DNA from: Boswellia sacra
Taxonomy: Eukaryota; Streptophyta; Magnoliopsida; Sapindales; Burseraceae
Assembly (NCBI GenBank): GCA_013180625.2
Contig: SNVD02014091.1
Location: 1-64,000, forward strand
DNA length: 64,000 nt
Direction: 5' to 3'
The notes beneath the pieces were generated by a model. It made no database searches. It was given only the letters and a program-made list of their open reading frames with translations, and was not told where the DNA came from. A program made the position numbers and the translations under genes. This document shows, piece by piece, positions 36,240 through 48,400 of the stretch. Every line of letters starts with the position of its first letter. Within the stretch, counting starts at the first letter, position 1.

Positions 36240-36650
36240 ACGGCTGACGAGAATGACGAACCTTAGTGAGTAGACGACTGACGAACCAAGCAGTGGACGT
36301 GGGCCCGAGAGTGACGAACAGTCCTGAGAGTGACGAACCAAGCAGGGCTGGCGGAGGCGGAGCTAGACGACTGACGGGAGGGTGCAGCCGTGGACCGTCG
36401 TGTCACCACGAGGAGGGTGCAGCGCAGCCGTGAACGGTGGTGGCTGCAAATCACCGAGGCAGGCAAGCCGCGACACGGACAAGCTTGAAGGCTGCAAATC
36501 AAGGGCTGTCGACGGCGGAACAGACGCAGATCGGCGGATGGTGTCGCGGACTGACGGTGGAGCGGCGACGGTGGCAGAGCAGATCGGGATTTGGGGGAGG
36601 CCCGTAGCGTAGAGTGAGCAGATCGGCGACGGTTTAGGGATTTGATTTTG
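36240..36650. other. GC-rich island of unknown origin
   Basis: GACGAACC, GCGGAGGC and GATCGGCGAC motifs recur in overlapping frames on both strands. Composition and following sequence (AAAATGACCC-type stretch at 36717) resemble 15930-16565, suggesting the same type of insertion. No protein family was recognised. Confidence 0.35.
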
Positions 36651-36949
36651 AGATTGGGGGGTTTGAATTACAGGTTGTCATATATTTTGAAAACTCACAT
36701 ATATTAAAACTTAACAAAATGACCCTTTTAATCTCCTCCAAATCCCTAAATTTTAAATTTTTTTATTTCTACCCTTTAACTATGCAAGATGGGACGGGTC
36801 AAACAGGTCTATATGCAGGACCCGGTCCTAAACCCACCCCGGGCAGGGCAGAATTTGCACAGTCTCATATCCGCCCCAAAGATGCTCTGTTTGTCCAGGT
36901 CTGACCGGGACCCCGGACTCAACGGGTCAAATGTCTAACCCTACTAACT

Positions 36950-39432
36950 TAAGAGCCTAAGGTGTCATTTTAAGAGGATTTGAAGTGTAGTTATTCTTGT
37001 TTGAGATGGTCTACTTTGTTAAAGGGTAAATTTTTTAATAGACCTCTCTATGGTTTTTAGAAATCCTGCAAAAAAACTAAAATATTTTAATATTATATTA
37101 CTAAAATGACTAATACGCAAGAAGAGAAAAAAATATTTGAAAATTAATCTTTGATATTCTATAAAAAATTTAGAAGAAGAAAAACAATTGAAGATCATTT
37201 TCATTGGGTGACCATAATCAAACAGAGTGATAGTATAATGTTAAATTATTTTATTTTTATTTTGTTTGCTTAATTAATTAGACTTTAGTTACATTACAAG
37301 TTCATAAAATCTCAATTTTGTTGATGTCTTTAAAGATAGGGGAGGTATTTAGTACTCTAGGAAAAATGTGTTGGCTGTGTGGGCATTTTGAAATTCTTGA
37401 GGGAGGTTTATAGAATAGAATTTACCGTTTATTTATTATTTTAATTGAACAACAATTATAATTTTTAATTTATTATTTATAGACTTTTAAAAAATGAATC
37501 TGTACATACTTTTGTATTTTAGTATATTATGCTGTTATGTTTATCATTATAAATAATTATATTTAACTTAAGAACATAAATAAAAACTATTTAAGTAGCT
37601 TTAATTATTTAACTACATGTAATTACTTTATTACTTAACTAATAAGTTTATAATTTCATTCTTAATTATCGTATATATTATGGTTACTTTGAATTATTCT
37701 AATCAAGCATGCAGTATTTTAAAATTATATAGTATTTATTTTAAATTTTAAAATATTGAACTAATATATTATTTTACGTTATTATTAAAGTTTACTCATT
37801 TACTTCATTATTTGAGATGATCAAATATTATATAAAATAACTAAAGGCAGACGCCTGTAATCCCTTTTTTTATTGATAAATAAATAATATTATTGTTCGA
37901 GCAAATAAATAATAATAAAAATTGTTTTATAATTATATTGTATGTAAATTATTTATATGAATAGTTCAATATATGTAAAGCTTATTATTTATTTTCTTTA
38001 ACTAATCAGTAAAAAATCTATTCCCCACACATTTACAAAGCTTCCGAATTTTCTCTTATTAAATTTATTTATTTTTTCAAATTCTGTCTCTCTAACTTGT
38101 GAAATGCATGTCATAATGGGTAAATAATACAAGAAAATAAAAACTACAATGACAAGTTTGGGTTCGAGTCTCTTAAGCTTTCCTTAGTTAGAAAATTTAT
38201 AATGATTTCGTTTCGTCCGGATTCTCGACAGTAAATATTCTTATTTACTATTCATAATATCTTAGTTTAAATAACTGATCAATTTTGCATTCTTAAAGAT
38301 TAATTTATATTTCATAATATTTTATGATCTTACTTGTGCATTTAACAACTATGTCCTTGTGCATGAAATGATCATATTCATCTTAGCAAAAGCGAATGGT
38401 TCGAACAACAATCTTGTCTGCTGAGGCATGAACATAAACCCCTTTTTTTAAAAAGTTTCCTTCAAGGGGAACAGAGCTTTCTTTAAAACGCTTAAAACAA
38501 CGTTTCTCATAAAGCTTCCGTTCACAAAATGATGCAATAGGGTAATGGAAACAAGATAAATGTTCATATGTATGACATTGCAATAGGCTCAACTGTCGTT
38601 TGACAAATTGAATCTCACTTTTGCTTGCTAGACGTTGTTATAACTTATGTTTATCAAAAGAAAAACCATGAGAGGGGTCTCAAATTCATGACAATGGAAG
38701 AGATAAGCTCTTAACTATTATGCACTTGGTAAAACTATAACCATAGATAGCAACTCCAATCCAAAATGAACACCCAGAGCAGCTTGTTTCACAGAGAGTG
38801 ACCAATGTAGTTCACAATCTTCCATAAATATAATTCTTATCCTTCCAGAGTTGAAATCAATCCACTACTAACATGGTATATACATGTTCGCGCAGAAAGT
38901 AAACTTATCCATGAATTAAGTAGTTGATTGATCAGACAACTCACATCAAGCATATACCATACAGATCTTGTTTGTCCCACACGTACATAAAAGCTTCCAC
39001 ACATACATGCGTATGCATGCACGAAAACAAATAATCTTCTTATCCAGCAAATAAAGTGATGGTTCATTAGCATTCTGCTAGAATTCTAAATTCAGTTGGA
39101 GACATACAACCACATGCAAATTAAGTAAAATTGTACTCGGATCAATTAATTGGGATTCCAAAATAGGCTGAAACTCCAAAGACAGTAAAGAATAGGTTCC
39201 ACAATCTACCAATAATATTATCAGCATCTACCATGGGGACAATACTCACCAAGTCTTTAAGAGCTACTAATTTATTAAGTAACTCCACTGTCTAAATCTT
39301 ACTAAAATATTTGTGTCCAAGAGACTTCAAATCAGATTTAAAGGTACTCATACTGAGTATTGGTTCCTCTCGGACTAAACATGGTAAACACCTCCACAAT
39401 CAGTTTTACCCTGAAAAAACCTGCATTAAGCA
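36950..39432. other. AT-rich intergenic region
   Basis: Very AT-rich, especially 37200-38100. The string GGTTCGAGTCT at 38160 resembles a Pol III B box, but no A box or cloverleaf is near. No gene supported. Confidence 0.6.
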
Positions 39433-40856
39433 TGATAAGTGTCTATTTATATATCATTTTCATATCAATTCGTCCATGTTTCTTTGCTATATTCCTTGGT
39501 ATTTTTATGTTTTTGGGTGGTTTTGATGTTTGTAGGAGTTTTGGAGCAACTTGCACAAAAATGGAGTAAAACCCTTCATTTTCACCTCTGCTAGTCAACC
39601 ATCTTCTCGGATTTAATTGTATTGATATACAATGAACCCGATGACATATCATATACCGTTGAAAAGCTCTCGAAGTCTACTTTTTGGAGAAATTTACGGT
39701 TTATGAATCCATTCAGTGTACCGAAAGTTGTAATCAAAACAGTGTGAGAAGTGTAGAAATGTAATTCCACACATCACTGTAGCATGTATAATACGGGACA
39801 CTGTAGCACGTTACTGTAGCAGAGTATTTAAACACATTTTAGGGTTTTATTTTCATAACTTGAAGAGGGGAAAACGTGGGAGGAGGCTGCATTTCTGGAT
39901 TTCTCTCATCCCTTGGAGTTCTTGAAGGAGAAAGAAGATTTTGAAAGAGGAGGAACTACAATTCCAAGAAGATTCATCTACAAAGAAGATTTTCAAAGAA
40001 TTTGCTAAGTTCTTTCTTTCCTTTTCAATTCTGGAATTTCTCTGTATTGTATTTGTTATTCTGATTGAATATGTGTAACTAAATCTGAATTGGTTGAGGG
40101 TGATTTCAAAGCCCTTGATATGGATTTTGTGAGTTGATTGTGTAAGAAATTGTTATCCAATTCTCTAATTGAAGTTGCTTGTATTTTCCCATATCTAATG
40201 CTTATGATTGCTTACTGATTGTATTTGGAATGGCCAACTGAATATAATCTGTTGTTGTCTATTGCTAGATTAAAAATCTTGATCTGTAATTGTTATGAAT
40301 TTCCAATCATTAGAAGCAAAATTGTGAGCAGAGATTGCAATTGGAAAATACAACCTAGGTTAAATAATCTGAACTTGTATGATTATTGCTTAGATCAACC
40401 TATCTTTCTCATCGTAATGCTTCCATTGAATTAAACTTAGAGAGCTTGTTCTAGGTTGTTTAATGGATAGAGATTAAATAAAGAGCTTGTTTTATTTAAC
40501 AACAAAGTAAGGAAAGATTGGGATAACAGAGCTTGTTGTTATCTACGGTTGATAACTTCAATGCTGTAATTGGATTACAATTCTATGTTAATTCACAAAT
40601 TCATATCTTGTGGAAGAGAATGAACTCTTAACCAAGTGTCTCTCATTGATTTTTCATTCCATTTAACTTTGCTTTGTGTTATTCTTTATTTGCTTTCGTA
40701 TTAAGTTTAGTTAATCAATCAACAAAACCCCCCCTGTTTAGTTTATTATTGCTGGAAAATAACAAATTCAATTAGAATCAATCCTCGTGGGAACGATATC
40801 TACTTATCACTTTATTACTTGTGCGACTAGTATACTTGCTAGTTTCGAACGCATCA
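39433..40856. mobile_element. Solo LTR (1424 bp), Ty3/gypsy type
   Basis: It starts TGATAAGTGTC and ends CGAACGCATCA, and is flanked by the perfect 5-bp direct repeat AAGCA (39428-39432 and 40857-40861). The right part contains ATCCTCGTGGGAACGA and TTATTACTTGTGCGACTAG, which I associate with the 3' part of Tat/Athila-type LTRs. No internal domain remains. Confidence 0.9.
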
Positions 40857-41457
40857 AAGCACTTTCTAAATGTCAAGATTAACCTTACTCAATCACCATA
40901 ATCTAGAACATGGTAGATATGTAGATCTCAGCATACTTATATATCTTATCCCTTAAATTCTACACCAGCTGAACCTATACCCCAAAAAAAAAGGTGCCAG
41001 CTAAATAGCTTGACAGCAACAACACTGCTTTGTTGCTTGTGAAGAAATGATGCAGTAACATAGAGCTTCTCAAAACACAGTTTTAGGTTTCAAAAACTAG
41101 TCCAGACAATGCTAAACATATATAGTTCAATAAACCAACCAGATCATATCCAGCAATAAGGTTTAGTCATTAAAAATAAGAAAGAATTTTATTACCAGTT
41201 AAATCCTCTAAAAATTTGACAGCATGATCCTATCTTCTGCTTAGGTAATCACACATCAACTCAAAGAGTCCCAAGGTTTTTCTGTTTTATAAATCCTTAA
41301 GCCTCTCTTGAAATCCTTTTTGGAGATAGAAGCAAAGAATAAAACAGAGATAAAACTAATGCCGTATATAGCAGAGGCAGCCCTCCTCATGCACACCAAT
41401 ACTTCCCTTTTTCTCTTCCTTTTCACTCTTCATAGAAGTAGGAAAGAAAAAGACGGA

Positions 41458-41510
<53 letters not shown>

Positions 41511-42218
41511 AAATGATTAAATACAAACCTTAAAGTTAGAATACGATTACTATTCATGCGGTTAGTTACAATGCAAGCAATAATTCTTGTTTCAATTGTA
41601 GCTTTAAATCTGGCTGCAACCGCTACACATAAGACAAGAGACAATAAAGTCTGTATGCTTTTGGTAAAACAGGGTGATACCTCTGAAAGCAGGCACTTTA
41701 CCATTCTATCGGATAGGCTTAACTTAGTTAAATAATTTAAATCATACAACAATATCTGTCTGCTACAACTTTTTCCTCTTTTCATGCCATCTGGTTACAT
41801 TTATATTAATAAAAAAAATGATATTGATTCATATTTTATTAACAAAACCTCAAGCTAATCATATACATTAAAAGGAATAGTAAGGAAGATTTTCTGCTGC
41901 AAACCTCATTGCCACCTGAGTATAAAAGTAATCATGTAACGTTAGAAGTTCATGATAGAAGGGGACAATAGAAAAAGGTTTAATTTCACATTTATCATCC
42001 TGCAAATTCCAGATAATTTAATGTCATTATCAAACGATATAGTATTTGAGCATTTCCATTGACCAGGGCACCATTGTCCTTTAACTGGTTGCCTTCTGAT
42101 TTCATTGTTCTAATATAAACTGAATACTAGTTGAATAAGTAGAGTTACCGTAGGTTTTGATGAATCAAGGAGAAGCATAGAATATCAAGAGACCACATTA
42201 AGAAATTGACCTGCTATA
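40857..42218. other. Intergenic region with an (AC)n microsatellite
   Basis: Downstream of the PsbP-domain gene. Only the CA repeat at 41461-41504 stands out. The minus frame at 41423-41785 runs through the repeat and is not a gene. Confidence 0.6.
41461..41504. repeat. (CA)n microsatellite
   Basis: Uninterrupted run of about 22 CA units. Confidence 0.97.
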
Positions 42219-44278
42219 TTATGTCATAGGTGCTGCATCAAAGGAATGAAGAATTTCTTCCAACATTTTCCTTGTATGGTTGTCAAGCGGACTCTCTTGC
42301 TTGTCTGAATAGTTGATATTTAGGAGGTAAAGCTTCCTGGAGGCTACAAATGCAGCTGAAAAAATTCTCTTCATCCCTCCCCTACTGCTGTCTAATTTGT
42401 ACTCAAATTCATAAACTTGCAGACCTTTTTGACCTGATCTCTCAGCTACTCCAATCAACTCAGCATCTATTGTACTTTCCTGCAAGAGAATCAGTATAGG
42501 TACATCCATTAGCCAATAAAGAGAAAAGCTGGGAGACACTCATACTTTAAAGAGGGAGGAAAAAAAATCTTAAAACTTACCCATAAAAAGGAGAAAGGAA
42601 AGTGAAACCAGTTCAGTTGTAATACCAAAGACTTGATGGTACCCAGACAATTCTACATATAAACAATAGAATTGTGCAAATACCTAACTTTCCACCCATA
42701 AATAACATGGTAAAATATTAAAAACCTTTCTGCCTAAAAATATATTGTGGCTCAAAATACAGGTTGTATCATGAGCTCAGCTTTGTGACAAGAAATTGTT
42801 GATGCAATTGGCTCATAAGTCAGATAGAGAAAATATAAGTAAAATGGAACCATGGATTGCCACCCAGCATAGCAAAATTGGTGAAATGCCAACAAGCTTG
42901 AATAAAGTGTACAGAGTTTTGGTCCTTGAGGGTTCAGCAATTCAAAATCTTCTTCTACTGATTCCCTCTATCATCAGACAAATTAAATAATGAAATTATT
43001 AATTTCCACTATCTAAATATGTCCTATATTGCCCCTTTTATTTCCATGTAACAGGCAGCATTAGTGATAATCTTAATATTCAACTATAGTAATTTAATGT
43101 GGATACATCAGATCATCTTCGCTTGCTTCCCGTATAGTCAACAGTGCCAATGGATCTTAGCATTGTTTCCAACTTCTCAGATTGGTCTTCTTGATTTCTG
43201 CACCTTTTCGTTAACCCATCCCATTGATTTCCAAAAGCATCCTTACTTCCTCGAAATTCTTACTTATTCTTCTTGACAATACAACAATACAAGTTTACAC
43301 GACTGGGTATTGAAGATTTAGATTCAGTCCACAATATTAAGTCAAGCATGAAAGGAAAAGTTATTAACAAACAATGGAGCACCACACCAAACTTTATGAT
43401 CTATTCTAACTCAACAGGCAACGTCATCTGCATCTATGTACAATGGACCTTAACTGAACTTTCATTTCTTTCCCGTATTCACCGAATTAACTTTTCACTC
43501 TTTTAGGTGTCTTAACACTATATTTTGAAGCTTCCAGTTTAAACTAAAGGTCAATTTGAAGAAAACCTATTCAGCCTTTATAGTTTCATGAAAATTCAGC
43601 CAAAAGAATAAACATCTCATTCAAGAACTAGAGGAAAACCAAGTTGAAGAATCAACATAAGCATTAAATTACATATTAAAAACTACCCACAAAAGAATTA
43701 GCACTATAAGTGCTATTACCTTACGCTTCTCAGCTTGTATAAGCTTGTCAGCAACAAATTGAGGTGTCCCAAAATCTCCAAGAGTGGAGAGACGAACCGG
43801 GTTCACCACAACTCCAATATTGTTACTTCCTTTGTTTGCCTGCTCAAACAGCACTGTGGCCCCTGCTTTCTCCAACTAATCACCAGCAAGCACACAAAAA
43901 CGCTTCATTGATAAGAGACATTGCATAAAGGAAAACCAAACCAAAACGAAGTCTTATATACAAATACACCTTAATCCAAGAAGCGGGTCTGAGTAAAGTG
44001 AAGCCCTCCGTGGAATCAGTGTAACGTTGAAGCTCCGTTTCTGTGTCTCCAAGCAACAAAGCTTTGGAAACATTTGCGTAGCAGGCATTTAAGAGGAGTG
44101 CAATGCATGAGAAATTAAAGTCTCTTTTGGTGCAAAGAAGTTCCTCCTTCTTGGGGGTTTGGGGTGAAAATGAAGGTTTTGAAGAAGAGGAGATTGAAGT
44201 GTGGTTGTGAATGAAGAAGAAGGTGGTGTGGGTTGAGAACGAGAATGAGAGGGCCAAGCAATTTAGCAAACCCATCAT
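42219..44278 (-). CDS. PPD2: PsbP domain-containing protein, PPD2 type, chloroplast
   Basis: Three minus-strand exons, 43970-44278, 43720-43875 and 42219-42479, with GT-AG phase-0 junctions, give 241 aa. PsbP-domain proteins are soluble thylakoid-lumen proteins related to the oxygen-evolving-complex subunit PsbP. The exact role of the PPD2 group is poorly known. Residues 1 to about 60 form a Ser/Thr-rich, acidic-poor transit peptide. The domain begins with GFTLLRPASWIK and continues through GATVLFEQANKGSNNIGVVV, LGDFGTPQFVADKL and YEFEYKLDSSRGG to MLEEILHSFDAA. I chose the first Met of the MMGLLN pair (44278). An in-frame Met at 44317 exists but would put acidic residues at the start, which is unusual for a transit peptide. 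The ORF is intact. Confidence 0.87.
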
Positions 44279-45477
44279 AGACTCGGACAACAAGACATAA
44301 ACTAAAACCTCTATCATCTCATCGTCACTGTCTTCTAACTCTTGGTATATAATTTATTTTAAAAAAGATTTTATAATTTTTATCAACTATCAACATTTTG
44401 CCATTAAAAAAATTCAGAAATATTTAAAATTTAGGAGTTATTATGAAAAACAAACATTATATTAAATAACTTTTTTTTTTGTTGTGTAATCAAGTTAAAA
44501 AAATACATAAAATTGCTTAGATTGGTGGATGGACAGTCCATTATTTAATAATAATAAATTAAGATTTTGTTATAGGATAGTTTTAAAAAATTGTATAAAT
44601 ATCTTCAAAATTATATATATTTTTTAAAAGTTATAAATTTCTTCAAAAATTATAAATTCTTTCACAAATTATGTAAACTTCATTAAATATAAAAATTTAA
44701 AATAAATTTATACAACTCTTAAAATTGTACACGTTAATATTACTTTTAATTATATTTTAAAGTTCTTTAAATTTTAATTATTTTAATATCGTATCTCACC
44801 CTTTTAAATATATAATAATACAATGCCAATGGCATCTCGTTGGAAGTTTTCAGCAAGTTTTCTGACAAGTTTGCGATATTATTATTAAAAATTAAATTCT
44901 AAACTTTAGCGCAAAATAGTCAAGTGGAGATTTATTATTAAATTTTTATTATTTTACAAAGTTAAACATAAAAATTAATATACTCTCATTTTCAAAGGTG
45001 CAATCCATTGCTAAATAGCATCTAATCACATCTTACTCACCAACTTGGTTAATGAAGAAAAAAATATTAAACTTTTATTATTTTAGAAAAAATGTCCATT
45101 GAGACCTTTTACAAATAACGCTTTCAAATATTTATAATTTAATTATTTTAAATACCATTAATAGAGTAATAAAAAAAATCTCGTCCGACAGTTGTCATTT
45201 ATTATTTTCGAGATCACTGTTATTTATCAAATAATAACCACCTAATTTGAGTGATTTTTCAATTTTCCCTATATTAATCTCTAAAAAAGCCGACAAAAAG
45301 TAAAAAAGAAGAAAAATTTGTCACAGATATGGAGAGTGAACGGTGGGGAAGCCTGCAACGTAAGGTACTTTTCATACGAAGTACATAGAGAGTTCCGACA
45401 ACCCACAAGAAAATACCCATAGATTTTAGATTTCATGTTTTAGATCAAATTCACGACAACCCTTCAAATTCCTCACC
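44279..45477. promoter_or_regulatory. Divergent promoter region between PPD2 and SRT2
   Basis: 1.2 kb, extremely AT-rich, between the start codons of two divergent genes. No specific element can be defended. Confidence 0.5.
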
Positions 45478-48400
45478 ATGCTTTTGCAGCGTTTGCCTTT
45501 CTTCCCTGTAAGCAACCCTCTCTGTCCCTCTTCTGTATTTATGTCTCTTTTCAAATTTTTTCTAATGGAAAGTTTGGCTTTTTTCATCTGGGTATTGAAT
45601 TCATTTTCATTTCTCAAAGGAATGAATGCATGTTGTTTTCTTCTTTTCTAAGACTGCAACTGGTTAATTGATGTTCTATGATTATGATCCTCGTATTAAT
45701 TGAAATGGAAATTTGCATACGGGCTTAGCCGAATTTGTCTGTGAAAAGACAAGTTTTACATCACTTGATTGGGGAAAGGCCATTGCTTAGCGATACTTCA
45801 GTATTTGCTTGGAGTTGTTAGTGCCAAATTGTTTATTTTGCATGTGCAGGCTTCCAGAAATTTATGTGGGCTAGGAAGGGCTATGACAGGCATGTTTGGC
45901 TTTAGTTATTGATCGGTTTCATTTTACTTTCCACTTTATCTTGTAGTTTGATATGTATGATGTGCATTTAACGTTTTGTGTTTACAAATTAGGTTGGCAA
46001 TCACTGAGTAAAGGAAGAAGAGTTGTACATTTTCGGGGCTCTGTAAAGTTTGTACAAACGACTTGCCGGGTGTTGGTTCCCGGGGCACAAGCAGAGAATG
46101 TAGAAAAGGCACCAAAATTTTTGAGGGATAAGAAGGTGGTTCCTGATGCAGATCCTCCAAGCATTGAAGACGTGAACAAATTGTATCATTTTTTCGATCA
46201 AAGGTCGATCTTAGACTTGCTAATGTATCTAGTTTTAACTCAATTTACATGTTTCATAGCTTCACTTCCTTGCTGAGTAGTATTGACAAATGATCTTTAC
46301 TGGTTATTTGCTATTATGCAGTACCAGGCTCATAATATTGACTGGAGCTGGAATTAGCACAGAGTGTGGGATTCCTGATTATAGAAGGTTTTATGTCTTT
46401 ATTTATTAATTTATTTTTTAAATATCATTGTTGTATAAAATGTACCTTGTTTGTAGAATCTTCCGGGGAGTTACGTAACTATTCATTATTAAAATCTTGC
46501 AACGTTTTTTAGTGGCTAATTTGCTAACTTACTCAAGATTTTAAGAATGTTCATACTTATGTTTTACATCCGTTATTTCTGTAAAAACTTTGTTCCTACT
46601 TCCCACTTTGTGCTGCTGGGGACTGAAATGGGACTTGTGGTTAAATGTAGACTAAACAATATTCTGCTTTTCTCCTACCTTTCTGTCACTGAAATGGGGC
46701 TTCTAATTATGAAAAATTTTATTGTTCATGCTATCTCTGTGTCATGTTTCATTTTGTACTTTGTAGCTATCACTGAGAAATAAAAAAATGCCTGATTTAG
46801 CTGGTCATATTGATATAAGTGGTGATCATCTGTAATAGTTAAAGTCGATTACTGGCATCTCTTTGGGCTTCTGTTTCAAAAGTCTTTTAGGAATACACTT
46901 TCTCGTTCATTTCATTTAGGAGGAGGTTTTTCAGCTAATTTCACAATTGTTGGCTGCTCTTGTGGTAATGGACTTTACCTATTACTAGCACCTTGAATAA
47001 TGCTTTTTCCTTGTTTCCTATCGGATATGATATTGCATTTTTCCCTTACCCTCAAGTAAAATTAACAACTTCTATTTATTTTGTTTCAGTCCAAATGGAG
47101 CTTACAGCACTGGGTTTAAACCAATTACCCATCAGGTGATCTGAAGGCATGTGCTGTGATATCTTTTCTCCTATGGTATTATTTCATATTAGGGTTCAAG
47201 TATTTCATTAGAAGGTTTCATGAAAGAGTTGAAACTAAAGCAGGGACGGTTTGAAATAGAGAATTAAACAGAAGAAGAGACTCCAATTAGTTTAAACATT
47301 AGTTTATAACTAATTATAAATTATACCAATTTTCTCCAAATTTTAATGAAATTTGAAGAGCTGAACATTGGCAATGGATCAATTGTACAAAATTTAAGCT
47401 TAATGATATTATATATATCCATTAATAACTCTTTGTATATGCTTATAATTAACAAATTTATTAACAAAATTTGAAAGTATCTTGAATAACTGAGAAATCT
47501 AAAGTAGGGAAAGTAAAGATTTGTTTTCTACAGCATTGGAGCTGAAAGGGCGTTTAGCTTCCTTGATTATTAATTTATTGTAATAAAAAAGACAACATTA
47601 ATGTTGAGAATTTCTTTCTTTCTCTACTTTATTTTTCCCCTTTGTCTTTTCAACAAATAAGCATTGTCTTGTGTTTATGATGAATGAATATATTCAGGAA
47701 ATGATTTTTAATATATTATTATACTTGTTTTTGAAGCTTAAAGAAATTGATATTTTGCCTGAAGAGTTCCTGAAAATATTTCTCTTTCCTGTCTTGTTTC
47801 TTTTCCTTTATTTATAAATTTATTAATTGGTCTTTAGAAAATATATAGGTTGTCATATCAGACTATTCACACGGTACATTTTCTTGATTTTGTGCAACTT
47901 TTTGGCTAAATACTGTTCTCATATGTTCACTCCTAATACATTTTTCCTTGTACTTCAAAAATTTTGGGATGATAGAGTTGTCATGCAATGCATATTGTAA
48001 ATATTGATTATTGCAAATGGTAACATTGAAGTCTTTGTTTTAACTTCTATTTGTTGAATGTTCCAGCAATTTGTCCGTTCTACTCGGGCTCGCAGGCGGT
48101 ATTGGGCAAGGAGCTATGCCGGATGGAGACGTTTTACTGCAGCACAGCCTGGTCCAGCTCATATTGCATTAGCATCTCTTGAAAAAGCTGGACGGATACA
48201 TTTTATGATTACACAAAATGTTGACAGGTAAGCAGCTGTTTATTTGTTTTCCATTTTTTCAGGAACTTGGCTGCTGTCGTGAACAAGCCTAGTAGCACTT
48301 GCTTGTCTAAATATCTTTCAGACTGCATCATCGTGCTGGGAGCAATCCACTTGAATTACATGGGACTGTATATACTGTTGCTTGTTTAGATTGTGGTTTT

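Noticed and set aside
38150..38172. Possible tRNA or SINE B box (GGTTCGAGTCT)
   Set aside because: No A box at the right distance and no cloverleaf arms could be drawn.
41423..41785. 120-aa minus-strand frame
   Set aside because: Runs through the (CA)n microsatellite as a Val/Cys repeat.
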